From: Ulota crispa
Lineage: Eukaryota; Streptophyta; Bryopsida; Orthotrichales; Orthotrichaceae
DNA: 64,000 nucleotides
Direction: 5' to 3'
NCBI GenBank assembly: GCA_963920765.1
Contig: OY987250.1
Location: 7,068,001 to 7,132,000 of the forward strand
Shown: piece by piece, positions 1 to 15,274 of the stretch
Layout: each line of letters begins with the position of its first letter
How positions within the stretch are numbered: the first letter of the stretch is position 1
Translations under genes and position numbers: made by a program
The notes under the pieces: generated by a model
The model's input: the letters and a program-made list of their open reading frames with translations, nothing else
What the model was told of the DNA's origin: nothing
Database searches by the model: none

Positions 1-2
1 AT

Positions 3-1480
3 TTAGTCCTCGGCAAAATTAGATGCATCATGCTCATGAGGGAAGAGAATTTTTTTGTCTTTCCTCAAATGAGCTGTCCAAAAGGTTTGGGCTAGCAACT
101 CATGTGCTTGTGTAGCTTGCAAAAGCATGGTTTCAATTCTACTTTCTTTATCCTTTTTTATTTCTACACCTTCCACATTTTCATCTTCTTCATGCCCTAT
201 GCTTTCTATGTCATTTACCATGACGTCTTCAATGTCTTCAATTTGTATAGTTCCAGCATGAATTTTCCCCATTTTCAAGTACCTCCTCATCTCCTTTGTC
301 ACTTGTGTGGCTGCCGTAAAAATAACTGCTCTCTCCAATTGTCTAAATCGATTTGTACTTTCTCCTTGCATAATCTTCTATCCTTTTGCTCAATCATCAT
401 CAAACTTGTCTTTGTGAATTATGCACAAGTTGTGAAGGCAAATGCAAGTAGTAACCAGATTTGGCACATTTTTTAGAGGCATATCAACCCTCTTCAAAAT
501 GATCCTCCACCTCCCTTTTAGTATACCAAAAGCTCTCTCCACAGCCATTCTTGTAGAAGATTGAATGAAGTTCCAATGTGCTTTTGCTCTAGGTAAACCA
601 TCTTTCTCACCTTTGAAAGGAGAGTAAAACCATGGCCTCATTGGATAGGCAGCATCACCAACAAGTTTGTAAGATAACAACTCACCTTTCTTCACTCTCT
701 TCCCAATATCTAAGTTTGGAACAAGGTCCAATCATGGCAGCGCCCGGACCACCCAAAATCATAATCCCAAAACCTACATTTGCTATCCACTACACCTTGA
801 AGTGGAGCTGAATAAAAACCCCTTCCTACAATAATAGGAAGTAGGGTCTAGAGGAGGAGCAATGATAGGTATGTGACTTCCATCAACCGCCTTAATCACA
901 TAAGGTAATCCCCTAAGTTCCTCAAATTCAACTGCAATTTTCTTCAAAGTAGTCCCAGTTTGTTTTTCTATCACTAATGGTTTCAAATTCTTCTCAATTG
1001 CTGCACAAAACTCCCTAACAATGATAGATGTAGTATTTTCATGAATCCCATAGGTTTCAACACAACCACGTAGTGAATTACCACTACTCAACCTATTCAA
1101 AAAAAGAGCAACTTGATTTTTAGGAGGGATGGCTGATCTATACTTTGTATCCATTTGGCTAAGAGATGGAGATAAAACACCACACAAATAATCAAAAGTT
1201 TGAGGAAGTAACCTTGTATGTTGCTTGAATAGCTGATCTGAATAACACCCAAATAATTGCCAATCCACAAAACCGGTGCTTTGATCATACATCCAAATGC
1301 TCCATGCCTTTTTTGAAGCCCCTTCTCTCCAATCCCAACCACCATAGCAAAAACTAATGCTATGGTAGCATCATGCTCATCTATAGCAAGTTTTTGCAAA
1401 ATAGAAACAAACACAAAGACATGCCGTATGGCCATGAAGAAGACAAAAGCCATTAAGATCTTATGTCTTTGTTCATCCAT
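3..1480 (-). pseudogene. Decayed PIF/Harbinger (HARBI1-like) transposase
   Basis: Read on the minus strand from an ATG at 1480, the fragments add up to a Harbinger-type DDE nuclease. The N-terminal part includes a stretch near 'FVDWQLFG'. The first catalytic Asp lies in 'IKAVDGSHIPI' (about 880-915), the second in 'GRCHDW' (about 735-750), and the Glu in 'VERAFGILKGRW' (about 515-550). The enzyme would cut and paste its own element and related Tourist-type MITEs. The frame is broken at least three times: near 1305, in a T-run near 822-826, and near 735. In-frame TGA and TAG codons lie near 372-392. A C-terminal tail runs to a TAA at 3-5. The family assignment rests on motif order and spacing and is firm. 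The element is inactive as written. Its far end lies at or beyond the window edge, and I could not define its terminal repeats. Confidence 0.85.
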
Positions 1481-2190
1481 CTTGAGCAAATGGCAATGAA
1501 AAGAGAGAGAGGAGGGCTGAAATTCGTTGGTTATATGAAATTGGCCCACACCCTTGGCCTTAAGGCCTTTACATATGGGGTAATCGGCCCACACTATAAT
1601 CTAATTTTAATTAGAAGTGGAGGCCGGCCTTAAGCAAAATGAGGGTTGAAATTTGAGGCAATCGGCCCCCACCCAAATTGCCTCGGCCTGCATATGTAAA
1701 GCGAGCCTAAGCCTTCTCTTAACAATTCTTCCTGTCTAATCTGACATGCTTACACAGTGAAATCTGTTGAATATGATCTTTAAAATGATTTTTTGGGATA
1801 TTCTGCAAATTTGTCACAGTGTCATTACCTGTACCACCCTTTTCAGGCATTCAAACTATGTCACTCAAGTTCTAAGGCTCAAGCCAGTAAGACTAACCCT
1901 TTACTGCCCAGAGGATGACTCAGTGGTCACGGGATCAATGTAACAGTGTGTTGGGAATCCCTGTAAATTATATTAAAGTTATCCAAGTTTATTTGAAAAA
2001 CACTCCGGGATTTCAGAAAGGTATGAAGTCCAGCATCATATGGCATTATGAATTTTCAAAGGATAATTGTTGGATATGTATCACAAGAGTAGGTGAAGAG
2101 ATGAATGTGAAAAGGAAAGTTCTTTTAGGGGCTTCAAACTTTGGCATATTGTGTTTATATTACTTGCAAATGCATAAGTCACACCATAGG
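1481..2190. other. No gene seen; flank of Harbinger remnant
   Basis: There is no convincing coding signal here. The part from 1545 to 1710 has GGCC-rich, partly self-complementary sequence (two related 'catatgtaaag' motifs in opposite orientation), which may be the eroded end of the Harbinger element. The short open frame at 1915-2211 has no recognisable similarity and AT-rich, non-coding composition. Confidence 0.4.
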
Positions 2191-2194
2191 TTTG

Positions 2195-2459
2195 AACACC
2201 ATATTTGTTAATTTGGGAAAAACACGTGTCCTACTTTGTATTCCACCTTAAATCCAAAAAGTTACCTAAAACTAAATTCAAAGGTATCAGATTCAGTTTG
2301 AGCCACTAAGATTTTTTCCTTCGCAAATTCCTCCTCTCAAGTGAGGACACGTGTACAAAATACTGCAAGCTAGGTTTTAGGAGACCTCCTAAAACTTTCA
2401 CTTCAAAATTTAAAAGTCCCAAAATATACAATTTTTCCCAAATTAACGAATATGGAGTT
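2195..2459. mobile_element. MITE, family M2 (4-bp TSD), copy a
   Basis: A 265-bp non-coding element. Its ends are inverted copies of AACACCATATTTGTTAA, continuing into a GGGAAAAA-type subterminal run. It is flanked by the direct repeat TTTG at 2191-2194 and 2460-2463. The internal sequence (GTGAGGACACGTGTAC and GCCACTAAGATTTTT) recurs in the other M2 copies in this window. Confidence 0.8.
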
Positions 2460-2463
2460 TTTG

Positions 2464-3717
2464 ATAATATAAACACCTTTGGAAGTGCTTTTATGATTTC
2501 ATCTTAGTTTTCTCAACAAATTTGTCTCTTGCCCATATTATCCGTCCATCCAAGATGACTACTTGGATGCCAAGCTATTCTTGGGGTTGGGGCTTGGGAG
2601 CTCTCTAAAGAAACAAGACCAACTCTCTCCTTCACATAAGTGTAACAAAGTACCACCTCCTAGCTTGCCACCACAAGGCTAGTGCCTACAAACTAACTAC
2701 TGTAGGTTGGAAGCTATTTGACACTTGGTCGCTAAATCCAATATTTTTTTGAAGAGATTTGATTTGGTACTATACATATTAATTAATAAAACTTTTGGCT
2801 AATTCAAAAGTACAAATTGATTTATTCAGCAGTCACCTAAATGTTCTAGTTAGATTTAAGAAAGGATTTCTTTCAATTATATTAATTGTGGCGGCTAAAC
2901 TTAAAGAACCTTAAAATTAAGGCGTGAAGACATTTGAAGGTTATGCTAGGATACAATACAATATCAAAAAATTGGCATTTTAGCCTCTCTTTTTATTTTA
3001 CTTTCAACATTTTAAGTAAATCATTTTTGTAAAAGTTTGGCTTAGTTTATTTTAATTATTTTATGCCATATGTGCTTCTTGCTTACTATAAACTCTAAGT
3101 TTTTATTTTTTGATGCTTATGTATTTTTCTGTTGTTTTTTATTTTTACCACAAAACACAATGCTACTACACTCCCCCTTGTTGCAAATCAAATGTAGTTG
3201 TCATTCTTGTAGTGTATTTAATGTTCATATAATTGTTTTTTTGGAATGATATGAACAAGAGGTTTAACCTCAGAAACATGGTAGATGCTTGGAGGCTTGG
3301 TTTGACCAAAGTCGATATACTCAAACAACTTAAACAAGGTAAGATACTTTAGAAACCTGAAATGTCAAAGTTTGAATAAACCTAGTTGTTTTTTCTGAGA
3401 AAATGACAAGTTGCTAGATTCAAGTAATTGTCTTAGATGGATAAAATGGGCAAAAGAAAGCAATGCCAAAAAAAAAAAAAAAAAAAACTATATAAGCATC
3501 CATGTGGTCATATAAAGAGGATGTGCTTATTGGAAAAACTAGTAATAGCTGCTTAAGAAAATTTCAAGCATGAGTATCTAGTATCCATATGATTGTTTAT
3601 TTGAAATGACATAAAACAATGGTTTCAATTTTGAAAAGATGAAGATGCTTAGGTTAACCATATTCCTCAAAAATATTGAAATAAAAAATATGGTATGTCA
3701 AAGTTTGAAACCTCTTA
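2464..3717. other. AT-rich intergenic sequence, no gene
   Basis: No sustained coding frame or recognisable element. It contains an uninterrupted A tract of about 18 bases near 3470-3487. Otherwise it is low-GC, slightly repetitive sequence. Confidence 0.5.
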
Positions 3718-4086
3718 TTAACCCCTAAATGCCGATGAGGACGTTTATCATCTTTTGGCCATGAAAAAATAATTTGTACAACAGAAAAAAGTCAAATTTT
3801 CATCTGTTTTTTTTTCCAAAGTGACCGTAAACCCATGACCCATCATAGAAGGCAAACAACATTCTTATCAAATATACTCATATTTTTAGGTAACCTAAAT
3901 TGTGAGGTCCCAAGCTGCCCTTATTGCAATTTTCATGAGGTTGGCATGCACTATTGACTTTTGAAACTTTTAGAAGCAATACTCTTGGTGCACATCAACC
4001 AAAATACTGTTGAAACTACAATATAAATACTATTGAAGCTACAGTGTGGGCAGGCCATGGACACCTAGTGGTCCTTTAAGGGTTAA
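3718..4086. mobile_element. MITE, family M1 (TTAA-ended), copy a
   Basis: About 370 bp, starting TTAACCCCTAAATGCC and ending CCTTTAAGGGTTAA, so the ends are imperfect inverted repeats bounded by TTAA. The interior shares 'tgcaattttcatgaggt', 'gcac..ttgactttt' and 'actacaa' blocks with copies near 11.4 kb and 21.5 kb. Because TTAA is itself palindromic, the sequence cannot tell whether it is the target site or part of the terminal repeat. Confidence 0.65.
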
Positions 4087-5310
4087 GTCTATATGAAATT
4101 GTAGTATTTTGAGTACAAACAATTACCCCGCAATTACCTCTAATGGCTTAAAGAGGGTTTGAGGAAAAAAAGAAGCTCCCATCCCTAAAAACCACTATTA
4201 AAATTTTGCATTCTAGCTCAAATGTATTTTAGTTTTTTAAAATGATCAGCTTCAAATATGCCATAATTAATTAAAACAAGAGTTTACAAAATCCATGAAT
4301 AGTAATCCTAAAAATTATTTTTGGGAATATATATGCAAAGCATTGAGATATCTTTGAAAATTTCACCTAACATCAATAATTCTTCCAATATTTTGCCTTT
4401 TTTATAAACATCAAGGGCATAGTCCATATTGGATGAATAGTCCACAAATGTGATTTTGCCCTTGCTTTTGCCTTGCTTTTATGGTAGTAGGTGGATACAT
4501 AATTCAAGATTAATCATACAATTAATAATTGAGTTTGAAAGTTTTATGCATGACAATTTGAGTAAGCACAAAAACATACAAAAATCCAAACAACTTATAG
4601 CACAATAGCGTTGAAAAGATTATATGATGTAGCAGAGATTTGATTACAATCACTTTAGTACAATACAATTATCTACTACCTTAGTGTGACATAGCCTTTG
4701 TCTTTGCAAAAATGAAAAATATATATTTTTCACACAAAGTGGTTTGTGTACATTTATATAAATTTAAGATGGTTTTGGTTTAGTAAACATGTTATTATTT
4801 CACCCATCACCATATGTATTCAATGTGAACAAAATATCATGTCTGAGGATCATAAAAGTGAAAATGGTTTAAGTACTATGATGTTTATTAGTGGTATGCA
4901 ATAATGAAAGTGGATTGTGTGTAACACTGTTTTAATTGTGTTGTTAATAGTTCAAGGTAGTGGTTCATTATTTTTAAGGTACTAACCTTTTGTTATTGAA
5001 GATTTTGACACAACTCTTATTGATTTTTCACAAATTTCAATATTTTTTTCTTAACCTTCTATGATAATTTGACTTTGACATTAATCAATTAGTAAAAAAC
5101 AAAAAGCATGTCACACTACGGTATTTTGCATATTTTGTGCCCAACAAATAACAAATAAGTTGATTCCCACATAGAAACAACACAAACCATTTTATTCACA
5201 CAAGAATGTAGAAAATATTTACTTTTTGAGATAAGTCAACAAATCTAGCACAAGCTCACTTTTCAAATAAGGACTTACTCAAAACTTCCTTAGACTCACA
5301 CTAGATGTAC
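4087..5310. other. AT-rich intergenic sequence, no gene
   Basis: No gene, RNA or element with defined ends was recognised. Composition is uniformly AT-rich and every frame is short. Confidence 0.5.
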
Positions 5311-5606
5311 AATAAATAGTGCAAATAGGTTGCTCCACATTATTTTCTTAACATTTTACACTACATAAATACTTATTAATACAATAATATTTTTCATCAA
5401 TAATATTGTAATAAATAATAATTAACAAGAATAAGGACTTGACGACAACAACAATAGTGCGGGAAAAAATAATAATGTTGTCCAAGGAGCAAATTGTGTG
5501 AATCCTAATACTTAAAGAGTTGCATGCACCTCCCAAGTGGCCAAGCAATGAGTCACAAGGAAACCTTTCTCGTGAAAGGCAACTGGCAAGCTAGATGCAC
5601 TATTTA
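5311..5606. mobile_element. MITE, family M4, copy a
   Basis: Non-coding element with inverted ends around AAATAGTGCA followed by TAGGTTGC or TAGCTTGC. It shares 'cttaacattttacact', 'acttaaagagttgcatgcacctcc' and 'gagtcac' blocks with the element at 49008-49267. The two copies together define the ends to within a few bases. Confidence 0.6.
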
Positions 5607-5817
5607 ATGTAGCTTGTGTCAATGCAGGGCATCCTCTCCTCCAAAAGCCAAAGAAATGGGTTCAGAATTGAAATTTCCATACAAGGTTTTGAAACTTGTA
5701 TATTGTTGTCACCTTGTCTAGGCCAACACCAAAAATACCCAAACACCAAAGCATGATAAACAAGTTCTCACTACAATGGTACTTGAATGAGGTCAACACT
5801 TCCAACTAGAAAAAAGT

Positions 5818-5934
5818 AGTGTTTTTTTTTTTGGCGACAAGATGTTGATTCTGCCCAGTGGTACGTCTTCCCTCCACATATGCTCCAATGAGGTGGACAG
5901 AATCGACATCTTGTCACCAGAAAAAAAAAACACT
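5818..5934. mobile_element. 117-bp Mutator-type foldback MITE
   Basis: The ends are inverted repeats of roughly 45 bp (AGTGTTTTTTTTTTT then GGCGACAAGATGTTGATTCT, matched by the complement on the right with few changes). They flank a short centre. A 10-bp direct repeat, AGAAAAAAGT, sits immediately outside at 5808-5817 and 5935-5944. Long terminal repeats with a 9-11 bp duplication are typical of Mutator-like elements. It carries no coding capacity. Confidence 0.7.
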
Positions 5935-6043
5935 AGAAAAAAGTGTTGATCTTATCCAAGCATTGATCATAGACAAATGTAACTAATGATTCAAAATGGG
6001 CATTGACAAACAACAAACATTGACTGTATGCAAGCACTTAACC

Positions 6044-6278
6044 TTAACCCTTAAGCATCCCAGCAACATGATCCTATCATTGGAGCCCACAACTTTATCT
6101 CATTTTTTCTCTTAAATTGTACAGTGAAAACAATTATGCTTGGTCCCCATAAGCAGAGATGGTAATCTTTTTCAAATCCTACGGTCACTTTTTCTGGATG
6201 TAATTTTCCAAGCTACGGTGGCCATTAAACCCCATTTTCTCCTAAATCCCAAAATAACTCTGGGCGCTCAGGGGTTAA
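6044..6278. mobile_element. MITE, family M1 (TTAA-ended), copy b
   Basis: Starts TTAACCCTTAAGCATCCC and ends GGCGCTCAGGGGTTAA. The interior is shorter than in the ~370-bp copies. It lies just beyond the 3' end of the left ATP synthase gene copy, outside the large inverted repeat, so it is not part of the duplicated unit. Confidence 0.55.
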
Positions 6279-6386
6279 CCAAGCTCATGATACATGCTTT
6301 GGGAAAAAGGGGAGTGGGACTGTGGTCTAAATCGTTTCTGATACAAACGTTGACGTCAATCAAGCACCACTGCATACGACTTAAAT

Positions 6387-9840
<3,454 letters not shown>

Positions 9841-10948
9841 GGCCGAGCTTCGCCCACAATCCGCAAAATTCCGGATTTAAAACAGATCAAGCCAGGGCGA
9901 GAGAGGGATTACAGTCTACGTCGGGGATTTTTGAGAAGGAATGGCGAGCAGGGGTCGTGGAAGACAAGCGCATTGCAGTTCGGAGGGAAGCGGAAGCCCG
10001 GAGCTGAGGGCCGAAGTGACAATGGAGCTTCCACGAGCATCCTCGCGGAGCGGAGACGACGACTGCATGCTGAAATCTACGGGGCGGGATTCTTCAACGT
10101 ACGAAATCTTGGTATTCGGTAGACTCGTACTGGATGGTGGATGAATGTGGCAGATGAAGGCTAGCCTGCGTCTTCCTGCTTCAGGCCAGTGTGCGGGGAG
10201 ATTTTGGACTTTTTCGTTTAAAAGCCTACATTCTCATTTTCATCCGGTATTTTCCAAAAACTTAGTCAGGTTTTAGCCGATTTATTTAGATTTCAATTGG
10301 TTTTATGCGCATTTTATTTGACTAATTTTCTATTCTTTTTCGGCTCTCCTCGTTCATTGCTTGAGGCTGCTCTTTTGAACCTCAAAGGCGATTTGGGGCT
10401 TGCCTCTCTAAGAATTTTAACCCCTAAATGCCCAAGGCACCCAATTTTGGGTATTTTCAAAAGAACTGAAAAAATGTAGAAAAGTTCCATTGATAGAGCC
10501 TTCAAAATAAATTTAGAAATTATTTCATTATGTTTTCCAAATAGATTATACAAAGGAATCTAGATTTCAAACACCTCTCACAAATTTTCAACACAACGGG
10601 AAATTCTAGAAACTTTGTTGATTCAAAAAGCTAACATTTAACCAAAAAGTTCCAATTACATTGCAATATGCCAAAAAAGTGACACCCCCGAGCAAGCAAA
10701 GTCCCTCATTGTCTCATGGCTTTGTTTTTATTTAGGTGTTTGTTTGCAATTCCTCTATTTCAATACAAAACATCATTCATTAGTGGAACATGGGTGTCAT
10801 TCAAAGATAGTATATTGTAAGAGCCGGCTCCTTGTTCTAAATGATTGTTGACTAATATAAAGTCTTTCTTCAATCTACTATCCATCCAAATTCTATATAC
10901 AACTATGATTGGACGTGCTTGAGGACATCATGGGACAAGGTTTAGCAC

Positions 10949-11294
10949 TAATCCTTAAGCGCCAAACGGGTGACCACGGCATGCCCTACAATTTTTTCAC
11001 AAGTGGGCATTAGAATTGTAGTTTCTAGAAGTTGCAAAAGTCAACAGTGCTTGTTGACCTCATGAAAGTTGCAATAAGGGCAACTTGGGACCTAACATTG
11101 CAACTCTAAATTTTCTGACAATTTGAGTTACCAAAAAATTTGAGTGCATTTGTGAGGTTGTTTTTTTGACTTCCACTATGGACTCCATGTTTAAGGTCAC
11201 TTTTGAAAGAAAAAAGATAAAAAATAACTATTGCTTGTTGTATAAAATGTTTTTTTCAAGTTGGAGGATGAAAACCTCAACGTTTAAGGGTTAA
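10949..11294. mobile_element. MITE, family M1, inverted orientation
   Basis: Starts TAATCCTTAAGCGCC and ends AACGTTTAAGGGTTAA. The interior is the reverse complement of the M1 copy at 11429-11844, for example the 'gttgacctcatgaaagttgcaataagggcaa' block. The two together form a large inverted pair that could fold back. The same element reappears at 13667-14012 in the duplicated spacer. Confidence 0.6.
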
Positions 11295-11428
11295 GGGAAG
11301 ATACCTTGAAGATATTTCAATAGGTATGTTACTCAAAAAGCAATCCGCTTTCAAGAAGAAAAAAGAAAGAAGCTATAGTTCAAGCCAAAGGGCAATACAA
11401 ATCTTCTAATAGAATAGCCACTTACTAG

Positions 11429-11844
11429 TAACCCCTAAACGCCAAGGAGGATGTTTTTTGTCCTCCGATTTATAAAAAATCTTTGGTATGGTATGGAAAA
11501 GCTATTTTTCATTTGATTTTTTTCAAAAGTGACCATGAACACATGATCCATTGTGGAAGGTAGAAAACAACCCACAAAATGCACTTGTGTTTTTTGGTAA
11601 CTCAAATTGTGAGAAAGTTCAAAATCACAATGTTAGGTCCCAAGTTGCCATATGTGCAATTTTCATGAAATCAACTTGCACTGTTCACTTTTTCAACTTT
11701 CTTGTGTAATTTTCATGAGATCAGCATGCACTTTTCACTTTTTCAACCTTTTAGGAACAATCCTTTAAGTGGACATAGTTAGAATCACTGTAGAAACTAC
11801 AAGTGGGGCATGCCGTGGTGACCTGCTTGACGCTTGAGGGTTAA
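11429..11844. mobile_element. MITE, family M1, copy in ATP synthase spacer
   Basis: Starts TAACCCCTAAACGCC and ends GACGCTTGAGGGTTAA. The interior carries a local duplication of the 'attttcatgagatca' and 'cactttttcaac' segment. It reappears at 14147-14562 in the duplicated spacer. Confidence 0.65.
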
Positions 11845-11912
11845 AGGAGATGGTATAGTATACTGGCAACTACTAGCAAACTTATTTTTGATTTTTCCAT
11901 TTTAGGTACTTA

Positions 11913-12246
11913 GGGCCCGTTTAGACCAAGACGTCCACGGCGTGTGGAGAAAAGCTTGTGTCCAATGCTTTGTCCAATAAGTTCCGAAGGGAAATTGCCA
12001 TGAGGATGAAGAACGTTTTGTCCCTTGGACAAGATTGAGGTCACCTCTTGAGGTGACCTCAAACTCATCCACTTCCCACTATTGTTTCATTGACAATTTT
12101 GGCAGGAGTGATCGCTAATGTGGACTTTGCTCTGTTGGACATCTGTTTTGGTGTAAATGCCATTGCAAACAAAACACTACAATTGACCAATGAGATTGCT
12201 TATAATTTTGTCCAGACGCTGTGGACATCCTGGTCTGAACCGGCCC
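11913..12246. mobile_element. Tourist-like (PIF/Harbinger) MITE in ATP synthase spacer
   Basis: A 334-bp element. Left end GGGCCCGTTTAGACCAAGA; right-end complement GGGCCGGTTCAGACCAGGA. Similarity continues for about 28 bp into GTCCAC(G/A)GCG. The flanks carry the direct repeat TTA (11910-11912 and 12247-12249), which fits the TWA target preference of PIF/Harbinger elements. It sits about 300 bp before the point where copy-2 coding sequence would start, in its likely promoter region. A duplicate lies at 14631-14964. Confidence 0.75.
12035..12062. repeat. Perfect 13-bp-arm palindrome
   Basis: TTGAGGTCACCTC and its exact complement are separated by two bases, inside the Tourist-like MITE. A duplicate lies 2718 bp downstream. 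It could form a tight hairpin or be a symmetric protein-binding site; no function can be assigned. Confidence 0.8.
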
Positions 12247-12556
12247 TTACTGGAATTCCATTCCAATCTCCTCTTGTTGAAAGATTTTTGGTGGATTGTT
12301 CGACAGAATGTTCCGTGTTGTTGAATTTTAGTGTGGGAACTTCCAACCCTGCTAGGAATATGTAATATGATCGCATGCACCAATACAAAACTAAACGAAG
12401 CCCCGAAGTCGACGGAAGCCTCAAGGACGGAGTCATCCGGTCGTCCCAGTCGTCGTCGTCGTCACATGTTGCAAAAGCGCAAAGGTTGAAGAAGCAGAGT
12501 GTCCATCGACCTCAAGCCCTAATTCAGAACACTCCTCGCCGTGATCTCCTGTCGTC

Positions 12557-12756
12557 NNNNNNNNNNNNNNNNNNNNNNNNNNNNNNNNNNNNNNNNNNNN
12601 NNNNNNNNNNNNNNNNNNNNNNNNNNNNNNNNNNNNNNNNNNNNNNNNNNNNNNNNNNNNNNNNNNNNNNNNNNNNNNNNNNNNNNNNNNNNNNNNNNNN
12701 NNNNNNNNNNNNNNNNNNNNNNNNNNNNNNNNNNNNNNNNNNNNNNNNNNNNNNNN
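12557..12756. other. Assembly gap (200 N)
   Basis: Exactly 200 undetermined bases between the two copies of the spacer. The round length suggests a placeholder, not a measured distance. Open frames reported across it are meaningless. Confidence 0.98.
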
Positions 12757-15274
12757 ATCCTCGCGGAGCGGAGACGACGACTGCATGCTGAAATCTACGG
12801 GGCGGGATTCTTCAACGTACGAAATCTTGGTATTCGGTAGACTCGTACTGGATGGTGGATGAATGTGGCAGATGAAGGCTAGCCTGCGTCTTCCTGCTTC
12901 AGGCCAGTGTGCGGGGAGATTTTGGACTTTTTCGTTTAAAAGCCTACATTCTCATTTTCATCCGGTATTTTCCAAAAACTTAGTCAGGTTTTAGCCGATT
13001 TATTTAGATTTCAATTGGTTTTATGCGCATTTTATTTGACTAATTTTCTATTCTTTTTCGGCTCTCCTCGTTCATTGCTTGAGGCTGCTCTTTTGAACCT
13101 CAAAGGCGATTTGGGGCTTGCCTCTCTAAGAATTTTAACCCCTAAATGCCCAAGGCACCCAATTTTGGGTATTTTCAAAAGAACTGAAAAAATGTAGAAA
13201 AGTTCCATTGATAGAGCCTTCAAAATAAATTTAGAAATTATTTCATTATGTTTTCCAAATAGATTATACAAAGGAATCTAGATTTCAAACACCTCTCACA
13301 AATTTTCAACACAACGGGAAATTCTAGAAACTTTGTTGATTCAAAAAGCTAACATTTAACCAAAAAGTTCCAATTACATTGCAATATGCCAAAAAAGTGA
13401 CACCCCCGAGCAAGCAAAGTCCCTCATTGTCTCATGGCTTTGTTTTTATTTAGGTGTTTGTTTGCAATTCCTCTATTTCAATACAAAACATCATTCATTA
13501 GTGGAACATGGGTGTCATTCAAAGATAGTATATTGTAAGAGCCGGCTCCTTGTTCTAAATGATTGTTGACTAATATAAAGTCTTTCTTCAATCTACTATC
13601 CATCCAAATTCTATATACAACTATGATTGGACGTGCTTGAGGACATCATGGGACAAGGTTTAGCACTAATCCTTAAGCGCCAAACGGGTGACCACGGCAT
13701 GCCCTACAATTTTTTCACAAGTGGGCATTAGAATTGTAGTTTCTAGAAGTTGCAAAAGTCAACAGTGCTTGTTGACCTCATGAAAGTTGCAATAAGGGCA
13801 ACTTGGGACCTAACATTGCAACTCTAAATTTTCTGACAATTTGAGTTACCAAAAAATTTGAGTGCATTTGTGAGGTTGTTTTTTTGACTTCCACTATGGA
13901 CTCCATGTTTAAGGTCACTTTTGAAAGAAAAAAGATAAAAAATAACTATTGCTTGTTGTATAAAATGTTTTTTTCAAGTTGGAGGATGAAAACCTCAACG
14001 TTTAAGGGTTAAGGGAAGATACCTTGAAGATATTTCAATAGGTATGTTACTCAAAAAGCAATCCGCTTTCAAGAAGAAAAAAGAAAGAAGCTATAGTTCA
14101 AGCCAAAGGGCAATACAAATCTTCTAATAGAATAGCCACTTACTAGTAACCCCTAAACGCCAAGGAGGATGTTTTTTGTCCTCCGATTTATAAAAAATCT
14201 TTGGTATGGTATGGAAAAGCTATTTTTCATTTGATTTTTTTCAAAAGTGACCATGAACACATGATCCATTGTGGAAGGTAGAAAACAACCCACAAAATGC
14301 ACTTGTGTTTTTTGGTAACTCAAATTGTGAGAAAGTTCAAAATCACAATGTTAGGTCCCAAGTTGCCATATGTGCAATTTTCATGAAATCAACTTGCACT
14401 GTTCACTTTTTCAACTTTCTTGTGTAATTTTCATGAGATCAGCATGCACTTTTCACTTTTTCAACCTTTTAGGAACAATCCTTTAAGTGGACATAGTTAG
14501 AATCACTGTAGAAACTACAAGTGGGGCATGCCGTGGTGACCTGCTTGACGCTTGAGGGTTAAAGGAGATGGTATAGTATACTGGCAACTACTAGCAAACT
14601 TATTTTTGATTTTTCCATTTTAGGTACTTAGGGCCCGTTTAGACCAAGACGTCCACGGCGTGTGGAGAAAAGCTTGTGTCCAATGCTTTGTCCAATAAGT
14701 TCCGAAGGGAAATTGCCATGAGGATGAAGAACGTTTTGTCCCTTGGACAAGATTGAGGTCACCTCTTGAGGTGACCTCAAACTCATCCACTTCCCACTAT
14801 TGTTTCATTGACAATTTTGGCAGGAGTGATCGCTAATGTGGACTTTGCTCTGTTGGACATCTGTTTTGGTGTAAATGCCATTGCAAACAAAACACTACAA
14901 TTGACCAATGAGATTGCTTATAATTTTGTCCAGACGCTGTGGACATCCTGGTCTGAACCGGCCCTTACTGGAATTCCATTCCAATCTCCTCTTGTTGAAA
15001 GATTTTTGGTGGATTGTTCGACAGAATGTTCCGTGTTGTTGAATTTTAGTGTGGGAACTTCCAACCCTGCTAGGAATATGTAATATGATCGCATGCACCA
15101 ATACAAAACTAAACGAAGCCCCGAAGTCGACGGAAGCCTCAAGGACGGAGTCATCCGGTCGTCCCAGTCGTCGTCGTCGTCACATGTTGCAAAAGCGCAA
15201 AGGTTGAAGAAGCAGAGTGTCCATCGACCTCAAGCCCTAATTCAGAACACTCCTCGCCGTGATCTCCTGTCGTC
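12757..15274. repeat. Spacer between ATP synthase genes, second copy (right contig end)
   Basis: Repeats 10039-12556 at an offset of 2718. It runs directly into the copy-2 start codon. The embedded M1 MITEs are at 13667-14012 and 14147-14562, and the Tourist-like MITE is at 14631-14964. A short GTC-repeat tract lies near 15166-15181. The 5' leader of copy 2 probably lies within the last 200 bases. Confidence 0.9.

Larger units (their letters stand above)
10039..12556. repeat. Spacer between ATP synthase genes, first copy (left contig end)
   Basis: This 2518-bp block recurs at 12757-15274 with a constant offset of 2718, and the copies look identical. The left copy runs into the N gap just 12 bases short of where the copy-2 start codon would be. 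The right copy begins directly after the gap. This is the pattern left when two contigs ending in the same sequence are scaffolded without merging. The block holds the upstream regions of both genes, two M1 MITEs and a Tourist-like MITE. Confidence 0.9.

Noticed and set aside
12090-12365. 91-codon open frame (and duplicate at 14808)
   Set aside because: It lies mostly inside the Tourist-like MITE and has no recognisable motif.
12541-12840. Open frames running through the N gap
   Set aside because: Undetermined bases hide stop codons; the frames are artefacts.
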